From positions 1 through 28,761 of the forward strand of contig CAZISM010000071.1 of the NCBI GenBank assembly GCA_964541895.1: a DNA stretch of 28,761 bases, given 5' to 3'. This document shows positions 16,367 to 23,525 of the stretch, piece after piece. The position numbers and the translations under genes are program-made. Source of the DNA: CAZISM01 sp964541895. Lineage in GTDB: Bacteria > Zhuqueibacterota > Zhuqueibacteria > Residuimicrobiales > Residuimicrobiaceae. The notes under the pieces were generated by a model that saw nothing but the letters and a program-made list of their open reading frames with translations, was not told the origin of the DNA and searched no databases. Within the stretch, counting starts at the first letter, position 1. Every line of letters begins with the position of its first letter.

Positions 16367-17566
16367 TCAGCGATATTCCTGGGCCGTGTCATAGAGAGCC
16401 ACAATACGGTCCGCTTCAATTTCCTGCTGAATGTTGTGCACCTGGGTAAACACATAACCGCCGCCGGGCGCAAAGGCACGGATGTTGTCGCGGACGTGCC
16501 GCCGCAACGTCTCCAGGTCGGCGCGCGGCAGGATCTGCTGCGTGTCGCAGCCCCCGCCCCAGAAGGTGAGATGCCGGCCGAACTCTTTTTTCAATTTTTC
16601 CGGCTGCATATCCGGTGACGAAATCTGCACCGGATTGATGATGTCGAGGCCGATGTCCACAAGATCGCCGAGAATGGCATGAATGGCGCCGCAGGAGTGG
16701 AGAAATATTTTCGCGCGGCTGTGGTCGTGAATATAGCGGAATATTTTTTCCTGCCGCGGTTTGAACAGCTCGCGGTACAATCGTGGCGACAACTGCAGCG
16801 CTTCCTGCGTGCCAAAGTCGTCGCCCAGCTGGATGACCTGTATGCGATCCTGGACGCAGCGAAAATAGATCTCGAGATTGCGCAGGTGGCTCTCCACCAG
16901 CCGGTCGAGATAGCACTCTACCAGTTCACGTTCGGTTACGATCATTTCCATGAAACGCGCGTAGCCGAAATCGCCTTGTCCCGATTCCAGCAGGTTGCCG
17001 CCGAATTCTCCCAGGATGGCAAAATCGGTTTCGTCATACAGACGTTTTGCTTCCCTGCTGAGAAACGACTGTTCTGCCGCAGAGATGGTGCCGAAGGTAT
17101 GGGCGTTGATCTCTGCAGCGCTGGTGGCGTTCTCCAGCGCATGATAGACCGAGTCGTACCAGTAACCGCCGGCCGGGCGACGGGCACTGAGGCGGCTGTT
17201 TTCCCAAACTTCCAGAGAGCCGTCTGCTGCGGTTTTTGGTTGAAAACCTGTCGGCACCTGGCAGGGAGAGCCGTCTGAGAGCGTGTCCGCCCGCCAGGCG
17301 TCAATGGCCACGCCAAAGGAGGGGCAGAGCCGGTGCAGCTGCACGACGTCGGCGCCGAACCGTTCCAGAATATCCAGTTCCGGCTCAGCCAGCTGTTGAA
17401 ACAGATCATACACGCGCGTATTGTTCAGCGCCAGGTTGAGATGACGGCGCAGCCGGTTGTAGGCGATGGCGTTGATGCCGGTGGAGCGCATGGCGCCGAA
17501 ATCAATGGCCATCTGGTCCGGTTGTTCATGTTGTAATGCGCACAGCACTCGTTCACGATGATTCAT
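16367..17566 (-). CDS. Uroporphyrinogen decarboxylase (URO-D)-type, methyltransferase-like protein
   Basis: A 399-residue protein with the URO-D fold start MNHRERVLCALQHEQPDQ. It has the metal-binding pattern of the methylcobamide methyltransferase branch: HSCG (His290, Cys292) and GGGCDTQ (Cys340). These residues bind zinc in MtaA/CmuA-type enzymes, which move methyl groups to or from corrinoids or thiols. True HemE lacks them and is shorter, so a haem role is unlikely. No corrinoid protein gene is adjacent, so the substrate is unknown. It starts 22 bp after the serine hydrolase stop and ends 42 bp before the Gfo/Idh gene, all on one strand. Its presence in an envelope-gene block is unexplained. 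Confidence 0.85.
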   Translation of the reverse strand: MNHRERVLCALQHEQPDQMAIDFGAMRSTGINAIAYNRLRRHLNLALNNTRVYDLFQQLAEPELDILERFGADVVQLHRLCPSFGVAIDAWRADTLSDGSPCQVPTGFQPKTAADGSLEVWENSRLSARRPAGGYWYDSVYHALENATSAAEINAHTFGTISAAEQSFLSREAKRLYDETDFAILGEFGGNLLESGQGDFGYARFMEMIVTERELVECYLDRLVESHLRNLEIYFRCVQDRIQVIQLGDDFGTQEALQLSPRLYRELFKPRQEKIFRYIHDHSRAKIFLHSCGAIHAILGDLVDIGLDIINPVQISSPDMQPEKLKKEFGRHLTFWGGGCDTQQILPRADLETLRRHVRDNIRAFAPGGGYVFTQVHNIQQEIEADRIVALYDTAQEYR

Positions 17567-17588
17567 AACATCTCCTTGAGAGCGGCGG

Positions 17589-19007
17589 TCACAAAGACCC
17601 GCCCTCGCTGTTATCGGTTTGCAGAGCGGATAGTATGCCGTTTAAAAACGTTTTGTTGTCCCAGCCTTTGGCCCTGGTTGTATATCCTAAACGGACCACT
17701 ACGAGCTGTTTGGACGGAATGATCCAGACGTATTGGCCTTCGTGGCCCTGCATGGTAAAGAGATCGACGGGCAGGTAGGGCCGCGGCCTCTGTTCCGGCC
17801 GGCCGGCGGGACCGGCGTTGAGCCAGAATTGAGCACCGTACTCGCCGCGCGCGGCGCTCGTATCCGGGGTGACGGTATAGCGTACCCACCCCTCCGGCAG
17901 AATCCGCTGTCCCTGCCAGACGCCGTCCTGCAGGTAGAGCAGCCCGAGGCGCGCCCAGTCGCGGGCGCTGGCATACATAAATGAGGAGCCGACAAAGATG
18001 CCGCTCGCATCCGGCTCGATGACCGCGCTGGTGATGCCGAGGCGGTCAAAGAGACGTCGTCGCGGCAGCGCCCAATAGTCGGGCAACGATTTTCCAAGCG
18101 CGTTATACAGGGTGCGGGCCAGGATATTGCTGGTACCACTGGAGTAGGCGAAATGAGTGCCGATCGAAAAGGCCAGTTTTTTGTTCAACGCATAAGCGGA
18201 GGCGTCCGCTGTACCAAAGAGCATATAGGTGACATCGTTGACGGTGGCACCATAGGTTTCGTTGAATTCCAGGCCGCTGGCCATGTGCAGGAGATGGTGC
18301 AGGGTGATGTGGCAGCGCGGATCATGGCGGCCCTGCCACTGTTCAATAGGGGCAGGGGCCTCGATGTTCAAGACGCCGTCTCCTGCCAGAATGCCGGTCA
18401 GCGTATTGATGACGCTCTTGGTCATGGACCAGCCAAGTTGCGGCGTCTCGGCGGTAAAACCGTCGCCATAGCGCTCTCCAATAAGCCGACCCTTGTAAAC
18501 CACCACGATTCCGCGAGTTATGCGGAGGGCCTCGGGATTCTTTTCTGCAAATGCGTCGTCCAGCGCCTTTTTTAATTTGCCTCTGTCTACTTGGGCAGGA
18601 ATGGAGAGGCTATCCACCCTGTTGCCAAACGGCCAGAGTTGATCGGCCTGCAGATGCGGGCGCGGCGATAGATCCATCGTAAGCTGATTCTGCAGCTCTT
18701 TAACCGTGCTGCCGATGACCAGGGTAGCGCCCAGTCCGGGGCGATAGAGCGCCGTGCGGTCGGCTAATCCATAGATGGAAGCGGTGACGGTTTTGTCTGC
18801 CGTGTCGACCTGCGTCGAGATGTAGGAATAGGCGGCCAATTCGTTTTTATACACCGCCATCGGGTCGCGTTTGCTGACAAATACGGCCGAACACATGGTT
18901 TTGGCCGCATAGGCGGAGGCCAGCCGGGCTAATTTATACAGAGTGATTCCACCCCAGACAAACGCCAGCGCCAGGATGAACAGAATGATTTTTATGACGA
19001 GTTTCAC
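17589..19007 (-). CDS. Membrane-anchored serine hydrolase (beta-lactamase/penicillin-binding-protein fold)
   Basis: A 472-residue protein counted from the GTG at 19007, which has a GAGG site nine bases upstream; a longer in-frame start at 19079 would add a charged N-terminus with no family support. An N-terminal membrane anchor (about 3-26) is followed by about 125 residues of unassigned sequence and then the hydrolase domain. This has the SxxK motif SMTK (Ser194, Lys197), a second motif YSSG near Tyr288, and HEGQYVWI near the end at the place of the third motif. The family includes class C beta-lactamases, D-Ala-D-Ala peptidases and esterases. A resistance function is not implied. The periplasmic side is the expected location. 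It lies 113 bp after uppP and just before the URO-D-like gene. Confidence 0.87.
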   Translation of the reverse strand: MKLVIKIILFILALAFVWGGITLYKLARLASAYAAKTMCSAVFVSKRDPMAVYKNELAAYSYISTQVDTADKTVTASIYGLADRTALYRPGLGATLVIGSTVKELQNQLTMDLSPRPHLQADQLWPFGNRVDSLSIPAQVDRGKLKKALDDAFAEKNPEALRITRGIVVVYKGRLIGERYGDGFTAETPQLGWSMTKSVINTLTGILAGDGVLNIEAPAPIEQWQGRHDPRCHITLHHLLHMASGLEFNETYGATVNDVTYMLFGTADASAYALNKKLAFSIGTHFAYSSGTSNILARTLYNALGKSLPDYWALPRRRLFDRLGITSAVIEPDASGIFVGSSFMYASARDWARLGLLYLQDGVWQGQRILPEGWVRYTVTPDTSAARGEYGAQFWLNAGPAGRPEQRPRPYLPVDLFTMQGHEGQYVWIIPSKQLVVVRLGYTTRAKGWDNKTFLNGILSALQTDNSEGGSL

Positions 19008-19120
19008 CTTGAGAATCCTCAACTCAACTGGGCAACAACGGCGAGTGCGCGGGCCCGGTTTCGTTCCCGGCAGCATCACCGTCAGAACGACCGTCCTGTC
19101 GGCGCCGCCTCCGGCAGCGG

Positions 19121-19930
19121 CTACAGGATCTTTTGCCCGATTAAAACCAAAATCACAATTCCGAGTATCACGCGGTAGTAAGCAAATGGTTTGAAATCGT
19201 TTTTACGAATATAATTCATGAACAGGGCGATCACCGCCCATGCCACCAGAAACGAGACCACAAAGCCCACCAGAAGGAGCTGCCATTCCAGGACGCTGAG
19301 TTGGAAATTCGATTTCAACAGCGTATAGGCCGAAGCGGCGGCCATGGTTGGAATGGCAAGGAAAAAGGAGTACTCGGCGGCGCTGGCTCTGGACAGTCCC
19401 AGCAGCATGGCGCCGATGATGGTGGCCGCAGAACGGGAGGTGCCGGGAATCATCGCCAGGCATTGAACCAGGCCGATGAGAAGAGCCATGTTGTAGGACA
19501 AGAGTTCTACGCTTTCGATTTTGGCCGTACGGTTCCTGTTTTCCATCCACCACAGCAGCAGGCCGCCCAGGACGAGCGCCCAGGCAACGACCGTGGGGTT
19601 GAACAACAGCTCTTCGACCTTGTCGCCGAGCAGGCCGCCGATGATCAGGGCCGGCAGCACACCGACCACGGCTTTTTTCCACAGCATCCAGGTCCTGTCC
19701 CTTTCCGCGCCCGCCTGCAACAGCGCAAACGGATTCAGACGGCTCCAGAAATAGACCACGACCGACAGGATGGCTCCCAACTGAATAACTACATCAAACA
19801 TATTGGCAAAATCGCCGGTGAATTCAAAGAAATGATTGGCAATGATCAAATGCCCGGTGCTGCTGATGGGCAGGAATTCGGTGATGCCTTCAATGATGCC
19901 GAGAATAACCGCTTTGATGAAAACGTCCAT
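19121..19930 (-). CDS. uppP: Undecaprenyl-diphosphatase
   Basis: A 269-residue integral membrane protein of the BacA/UppP family. It recycles undecaprenyl diphosphate to the monophosphate carrier used for peptidoglycan, O-antigen and exopolysaccharide synthesis. Signatures are EGITEFLPISSTGHL (14-28) and PGTSRSAATIIGAMLLG, with about eight predicted membrane segments. The ATG at 19930 follows GGGAGAAATA and gives the family's typical start; longer in-frame starts add a basic, unconserved leader. It begins 47 bp after the rlmD stop. It supplies the same lipid carrier that the sugar transferase in this window uses. Confidence 0.96.
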   Translation of the reverse strand: MDVFIKAVILGIIEGITEFLPISSTGHLIIANHFFEFTGDFANMFDVVIQLGAILSVVVYFWSRLNPFALLQAGAERDRTWMLWKKAVVGVLPALIIGGLLGDKVEELLFNPTVVAWALVLGGLLLWWMENRNRTAKIESVELLSYNMALLIGLVQCLAMIPGTSRSAATIIGAMLLGLSRASAAEYSFFLAIPTMAAASAYTLLKSNFQLSVLEWQLLLVGFVVSFLVAWAVIALFMNYIRKNDFKPFAYYRVILGIVILVLIGQKIL

Positions 19931-19977
19931 TATTTCTCCCTTGCTACGACCCGTTCCATGGTCTGATTTGGTATGAA

Positions 19978-21411
19978 CTACAGGTTGTCGTTGAGACGCA
20001 ATTCTGCCACTACTTCGATATGGCTGGTATGCGGAAACATATCGACGGCCTTGACGCGCAGCAGGGTATAGGCTGATTCGCACAAGAGGGCGAGATCGCG
20101 TGCCAGACTGGCCGGGTTGCAGGAAACGTGCACAATGCGCTGTGGCCGCAGGCGCAACACCGCCTGCACGGTTTTGGGATGCATGCCGCTGCGCGGCGGA
20201 TCGATGATCATTACATCCGGTTTGCCGAAGGCGGCGACGATCTCTTCAGTTTGGTTCAGTTGATCGCGCAAATCGCCCAGCACAAAGCGGCAGTTGTGAA
20301 TGCCGTTAAGGATAGTGTTGCGTTCCGCATCCTCTACGGCCGCGGCGACCGATTCGAAACCGATGACCTCTTTTGCCGAACGGCTGACGAACAGGGAAAT
20401 CGTGCCGGCGCCACAATACAGGTCATAGACCCGTTCATGGGGTTGTATCCGCGCCCAGTCGGCCACCACCTCGTACAACCGTTCCGCCTGCAGGGTATTG
20501 GTCTGAAAAAACGAATTGCTGGATATATCAAAGCGGAGCGAGCCCAGATGTTCGCGAATGGTCGGCGTCCCGTAGAGCAGGTGCTCTTTTTCGCTGAACG
20601 CCACGCCGGCCACATTCTGCGTCGTGCTGAGCAAAAGGCTGGTGACCTGGGGAAACGAGGATACCATCAGCCGTTTAACCGCTTGCGCCACCTGTTCATC
20701 ATATTCGTAGGTCACCAGGTTGACCATGAACTGGCCGGTATGCTTGGCATGACGCATCACCAGAAACCGCCAAAAGCCGCTGTGGCTTTGCGTGCTGTAG
20801 GCCGGCAAGCCGCTGGTGCGAGCCAGTTGACGTACCGCGGCCAGAATATCATTGGCCACCGGCGTCAACAGATGACACTGTGCTACATCGATCACCTTGT
20901 TGAAAAAGCCTTTGGCGTGCAGGCCCAGATAGAGTCCTTCGCCGCCATCGCCGCTCCCTTCGAGCTGCTCCCTGGGCACATAAGCCAGATCAGCGAAGGA
21001 GAACTCCATTTTGTTGCGGTAAAAAAACATCTCCGGCGCCGCCAGAGGGGGTTCCAGATGCAGATCGACGAACTTGCCGATGTGTTGCAGCGACTCTTCA
21101 ACCTGCCTGGACTTTTCCTGCAGCTGGATGTCATACTGCAAATGCTGCAGCCGACAGCCGCCACAGTCGCCGAAATGACGGCAGATCGGCGACTGCTGAT
21201 GGGGAGAAGCGCTGACCACAGCCTGCAGTCTGGCTTCGGCAAAATTTTTTTTCTTTTTGCTGATGACCGCCTGGATGGTTTGCCCGGGCAACGCCTGCTC
21301 GACAAAAACCACCAGATCTCCATAACGGCCGACGCCGGCTCCGCCAAACGCCAGGCTGGAGATCGGCAAGGTAATAGTATCGCCTTTTTTTAAAGACACG
21401 TCTTGACCCAT
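19978..21411 (-). CDS. rlmD: 23S rRNA (uracil-5-)-methyltransferase, RlmD/RumA type
   Basis: A 477-residue protein. An N-terminal TRAM domain (about 5-68, with LAFGGAGVGRYGDLVVFV) is followed by the iron-sulfur cluster cysteines Cys77, Cys83, Cys86 and Cys179. The SAM domain has SNSFFQTN (Gln303), DLYCGAGTISLF (330-341), DPPRSGMHPKT and the catalytic Cys431 in VSCNPASLARD. The enzyme adds a methyl group to C5 of a uridine in 23S rRNA; whether it is the RlmD, RlmC or dual RlmCD activity cannot be told from sequence. It is the second gene of a run from the NlpC/P60 lipoprotein to lpxB. It starts 34 bp after the NlpC/P60 stop and has only a weak ribosome site. Confidence 0.93.
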   Translation of the reverse strand: MGQDVSLKKGDTITLPISSLAFGGAGVGRYGDLVVFVEQALPGQTIQAVISKKKKNFAEARLQAVVSASPHQQSPICRHFGDCGGCRLQHLQYDIQLQEKSRQVEESLQHIGKFVDLHLEPPLAAPEMFFYRNKMEFSFADLAYVPREQLEGSGDGGEGLYLGLHAKGFFNKVIDVAQCHLLTPVANDILAAVRQLARTSGLPAYSTQSHSGFWRFLVMRHAKHTGQFMVNLVTYEYDEQVAQAVKRLMVSSFPQVTSLLLSTTQNVAGVAFSEKEHLLYGTPTIREHLGSLRFDISSNSFFQTNTLQAERLYEVVADWARIQPHERVYDLYCGAGTISLFVSRSAKEVIGFESVAAAVEDAERNTILNGIHNCRFVLGDLRDQLNQTEEIVAAFGKPDVMIIDPPRSGMHPKTVQAVLRLRPQRIVHVSCNPASLARDLALLCESAYTLLRVKAVDMFPHTSHIEVVAELRLNDNL

Positions 21412-21445
21412 GTACAGTGGATATTCTAACCGGGTGTGTGATCCT

Positions 21446-21964
21446 TCAGTTCAGGAAACGACGAGCGCCGACGTAGAGCTCTTTGTAGGGCGGCTCACTC
21501 AGGCGAGACAGTCGAACTCCTTGTGAAACAGAGGCATGGATAAAAAAACCACGATCGATGTACAGCCCGACATGGCTGACCCTGCGGTTGCCATCATCAC
21601 TGAAAAACACCAGATCGCTGAAACGTAGATAACGGCTGGGGATCGGCACCCCCTGTTCGTACAGATCGGCCGTCTGCCGGGGTAGTCTGACGCCGGCCGC
21701 GCGCTGATAGATGATATAAACCAGACCGGAACAATCGGTACCCATCGGGGAAGCGCCTCCCCACACATAAGGAGCCTGCCAGAAGCGGCGAACCTCCTCT
21801 TTGAAACGTTCCATCAACTCGGGGCTAAGCGGGGTTTGCTGTAGAGTATCCACTTTGACCCTGCCCCATGAAGTGGAACCTGAACCATAGCGCGGATCAG
21901 CCCGGAAGGCACAGGCACAGAACAGGCTGACAAACCCGATCAGTCCAAGTAATGATTTTTGCAT
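21446..21964 (-). CDS. NlpC/P60 cell-wall hydrolase, probable lipoprotein
   Basis: A 172-residue secreted protein. The N-terminus is a short signal peptide with Cys at 16 and 18 (SLFCAC), compatible with a lipobox and lipid anchoring at Cys18. The NlpC/P60 domain has the catalytic Cys78 in GTDCSGLVY, His131 in RVSHVGLYI and a third polar residue His143 in FFIHAS, a complete triad. This family cuts peptide bonds in peptidoglycan stems. It is the first gene of the minus-strand block. No ribosome site precedes the ATG, and the predicted promoter places the transcript start at the ATG itself, so the mRNA may be leaderless. Confidence 0.92.
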   Translation of the reverse strand: MQKSLLGLIGFVSLFCACAFRADPRYGSGSTSWGRVKVDTLQQTPLSPELMERFKEEVRRFWQAPYVWGGASPMGTDCSGLVYIIYQRAAGVRLPRQTADLYEQGVPIPSRYLRFSDLVFFSDDGNRRVSHVGLYIDRGFFIHASVSQGVRLSRLSEPPYKELYVGARRFLN

Positions 21965-21970
21965 GAATTA

Positions 21971-21999
21971 AAAATAAAGTAAATAAAATCAAGTTTCAA
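21971..21999 (-). promoter_or_regulatory. Sigma-70-like promoter candidate giving a leaderless NlpC/P60 transcript
   Basis: On the minus strand TTGAAA (21994-21999) and TATTTT (21971-21976) are 17 nt apart, matching five and four of six consensus bases. The expected start seven bases downstream is 21964, the A of the ATG. Confidence 0.45.
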
Positions 22000-22028
22000 G
22001 CTTTTTCTGGCCTAAAGACAGTTTTTAC

Positions 22029-22057
22029 TTGACTTTTGGTTGCCATAAACATAAATT
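22029..22057 (+). promoter_or_regulatory. Sigma-70-like promoter candidate for the plus-strand surface cluster
   Basis: TTGACT (22029-22034) and TAAATT (22052-22057) are 17 nt apart, matching five and four of six consensus bases. They lie in an AT-rich divergent spacer, about 45 bp before the ATG at 22104. Confidence 0.45.
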
Positions 22058-22103
22058 TAGCAATAAGAAATCATTATTTTTCAATTGTATGGCAGGTGTT
22101 GGG

Positions 22104-22493
22104 ATGAAAAACAGTTCGACGAAAATATTTCTTCTGCTTCTTGTCCTTGCTGCAGGTTATTTTGGCTATAAAAAATATGGTTCAAAGGCGGGTGAGTATC
22201 TTCCCGATGCCCTGAAGCCAGGATTGGTGCAACCTGAACAGATAGTCTATGATACCGATCCCAAAAACGATCGTTTCATCAAGGGCAAACTTAATGCCAA
22301 GCAGATGAAGCTGCTGGATAAGGTTTTGGAGGAGGAAGAGCGCCACGGCGGCATGCGGCTGAGCGCCGGAGAGGTTCGCGAATTGGCGGGTGATGAAAAG
22401 TTGGTTCTCGAAGCGTACGAGCGTTGGCGACGCTGCTGCAATCTGATGCGCAGCGATGATCGGGTGGTGTATCCCAGCGAACGCACAAGATAA
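22104..22493 (+). CDS. Small membrane-anchored protein of unknown function
   Basis: A 129-residue protein I do not recognise. Residues 7-22 (KIFLLLLVLAAGYFGY) form one membrane anchor or uncleaved signal. The rest is charged and probably helical, with acidic/basic stretches such as DKVLEEEERHGG and EAYERWRRCC. The ATG at 22104 was chosen because AGGTG lies at good spacing and the hydrophobic segment follows at once; an in-frame ATG at 22089 and an earlier start at 22029 are less likely, as the latter would overlap the predicted promoter. It is the first gene after the promoter and precedes the NHL-repeat gene by about 35 bp, so the two may be co-transcribed. Confidence 0.6.
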   Translation: MKNSSTKIFLLLLVLAAGYFGYKKYGSKAGEYLPDALKPGLVQPEQIVYDTDPKNDRFIKGKLNAKQMKLLDKVLEEEERHGGMRLSAGEVRELAGDEKLVLEAYERWRRCCNLMRSDDRVVYPSERTR

Positions 22494-22504
22494 TTGGATG
22501 TCAC

Positions 22505-22521
22505 GCCCGGATAGGCCGGGC
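22505..22521. repeat. Short GC-rich hairpin between two co-directional genes
   Basis: GCCCGG (22505-22510) and CCGGGC (22516-22521) are perfect 6-bp arms around ATAGG. There is no T-run after it, so it is not a classic terminator. The motif, followed by CTACA, looks like a REP-type intergenic palindrome, but I saw no second copy in the window. Confidence 0.4.
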
Positions 22522-22528
22522 CTACAAC

Positions 22529-23482
22529 ATGATTTCAGGGCGAGGGGATGTGTTGCGCAAGGTGATGACATATTTGGCTGGCGGGTTCCTGTGCTGGTTG
22601 TTGGTGACTATTCCGGTTCAGGCCACAGAGCCGGATACGCTGCGGCTTCGTTTCGTCAGCGCCATCGGCGAAGAAGGGGACCAGCCCGGGCAGTTTCGGC
22701 AGCCGCAAGCCGTATCGACGGACAACAAAGGCAACCTCTACGTAGCTGATACCGGCAATCATCGCGTACAGAAATTCGATGGGAAAAATCGTTTTGTCGA
22801 TATGGTTGGCGGCTTTGGCTGGGACCAGGAGCAGTTTCAGCGTCCGATGGACCTCTGCGCCGACAACGGCCTGGATGTCTTTGTCGCTGATTATGAAAAT
22901 CGGCGGATCGTGCGCTGCGATAACCAATTGCACTGGATTTCCACCTTTACCGCCCGGGCAGCGGCTGATGAACGGTTACAATTGGGATTTCCGTCCTCTG
23001 TCAGCATCAGCATTCACTCTGACCTCTATGTCGTCGATAGTGAAAACAGCCGGGTTTTAAAGCTGAACAGCCTGTGGCAGCCGGAGCTGTCGTTCGGCAA
23101 TTATGACTGGGGGGAAGGCGGCCTCAGCGAGCCGGTATCGATCTGTGTGGCACGTGACGACCGCATTTATGTTTCCGATCGTCAGGCCGGACGGATTTCG
23201 CTGTATGACTATTTTGGCACGTTTTTGCAGCATTTGGGCGAAGGGGTGTTAAGGCGACCGGCCGGCCTCTGCGTGGATGCAAAAGGCACTATCTGGGTGG
23301 CAGACAGCGAACGTCAACAGGTGTTGGCGTTTTCGCGCTCTGGCCGTCTGTTGCTGCAATGGGGAAGCGCCGGTGCCAAGCTCGGTGCCTTGCAGAATCC
23401 GACGGATGTGGCGGTTCATCAGAATCGGCTCTATATCGCCGACCGTGATAACCATAGAATTCAACTGTTCGAGATTGAGTGA
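22529..23482 (+). CDS. Secreted NHL-repeat beta-propeller protein
   Basis: A 317-residue protein. A signal or anchor segment (about 14-32, YLAGGFLCWLLVTIPVQA) is followed by about six NHL repeats with the usual spacing and motifs: QPQAVSTDNKGNLYVADTGNHRVQKF, RPMDLCADNGLDVFVADYENRRIV, YVVDSENSRVLKL, RPAGLCVDAKGTIWVADSERQQ and NPTDVAVHQNRLYIADRDNHRIQ (each split at its conserved turn). NHL propellers bind partners rather than catalyse. The first ATG (22529) was used, but TTG at 22553, with GAGGGG 5 nt upstream, is a good alternative that still keeps the signal. It ends 43 bp before the large surface protein gene and may be its partner. Confidence 0.87.
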   Translation: MISGRGDVLRKVMTYLAGGFLCWLLVTIPVQATEPDTLRLRFVSAIGEEGDQPGQFRQPQAVSTDNKGNLYVADTGNHRVQKFDGKNRFVDMVGGFGWDQEQFQRPMDLCADNGLDVFVADYENRRIVRCDNQLHWISTFTARAAADERLQLGFPSSVSISIHSDLYVVDSENSRVLKLNSLWQPELSFGNYDWGEGGLSEPVSICVARDDRIYVSDRQAGRISLYDYFGTFLQHLGEGVLRRPAGLCVDAKGTIWVADSERQQVLAFSRSGRLLLQWGSAGAKLGALQNPTDVAVHQNRLYIADRDNHRIQLFEIE

Positions 23483-23525
23483 CGTGTACCCTGGCGGTCC
23501 TCGGCAGCACAGCTCCGGGGAACAG

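Noticed and set aside
16367..17566. Haem biosynthesis gene hemE
   Set aside because: The His-x-Cys and Cys340 zinc-ligand residues and the 399-residue length belong to the methyltransferase branch, and no other haem genes are near.
17589..19007. Antibiotic-resistance beta-lactamase
   Set aside because: The fold is shared with many peptidases and esterases; the second motif is YSSG rather than the class C YxN, and the context is housekeeping envelope genes.
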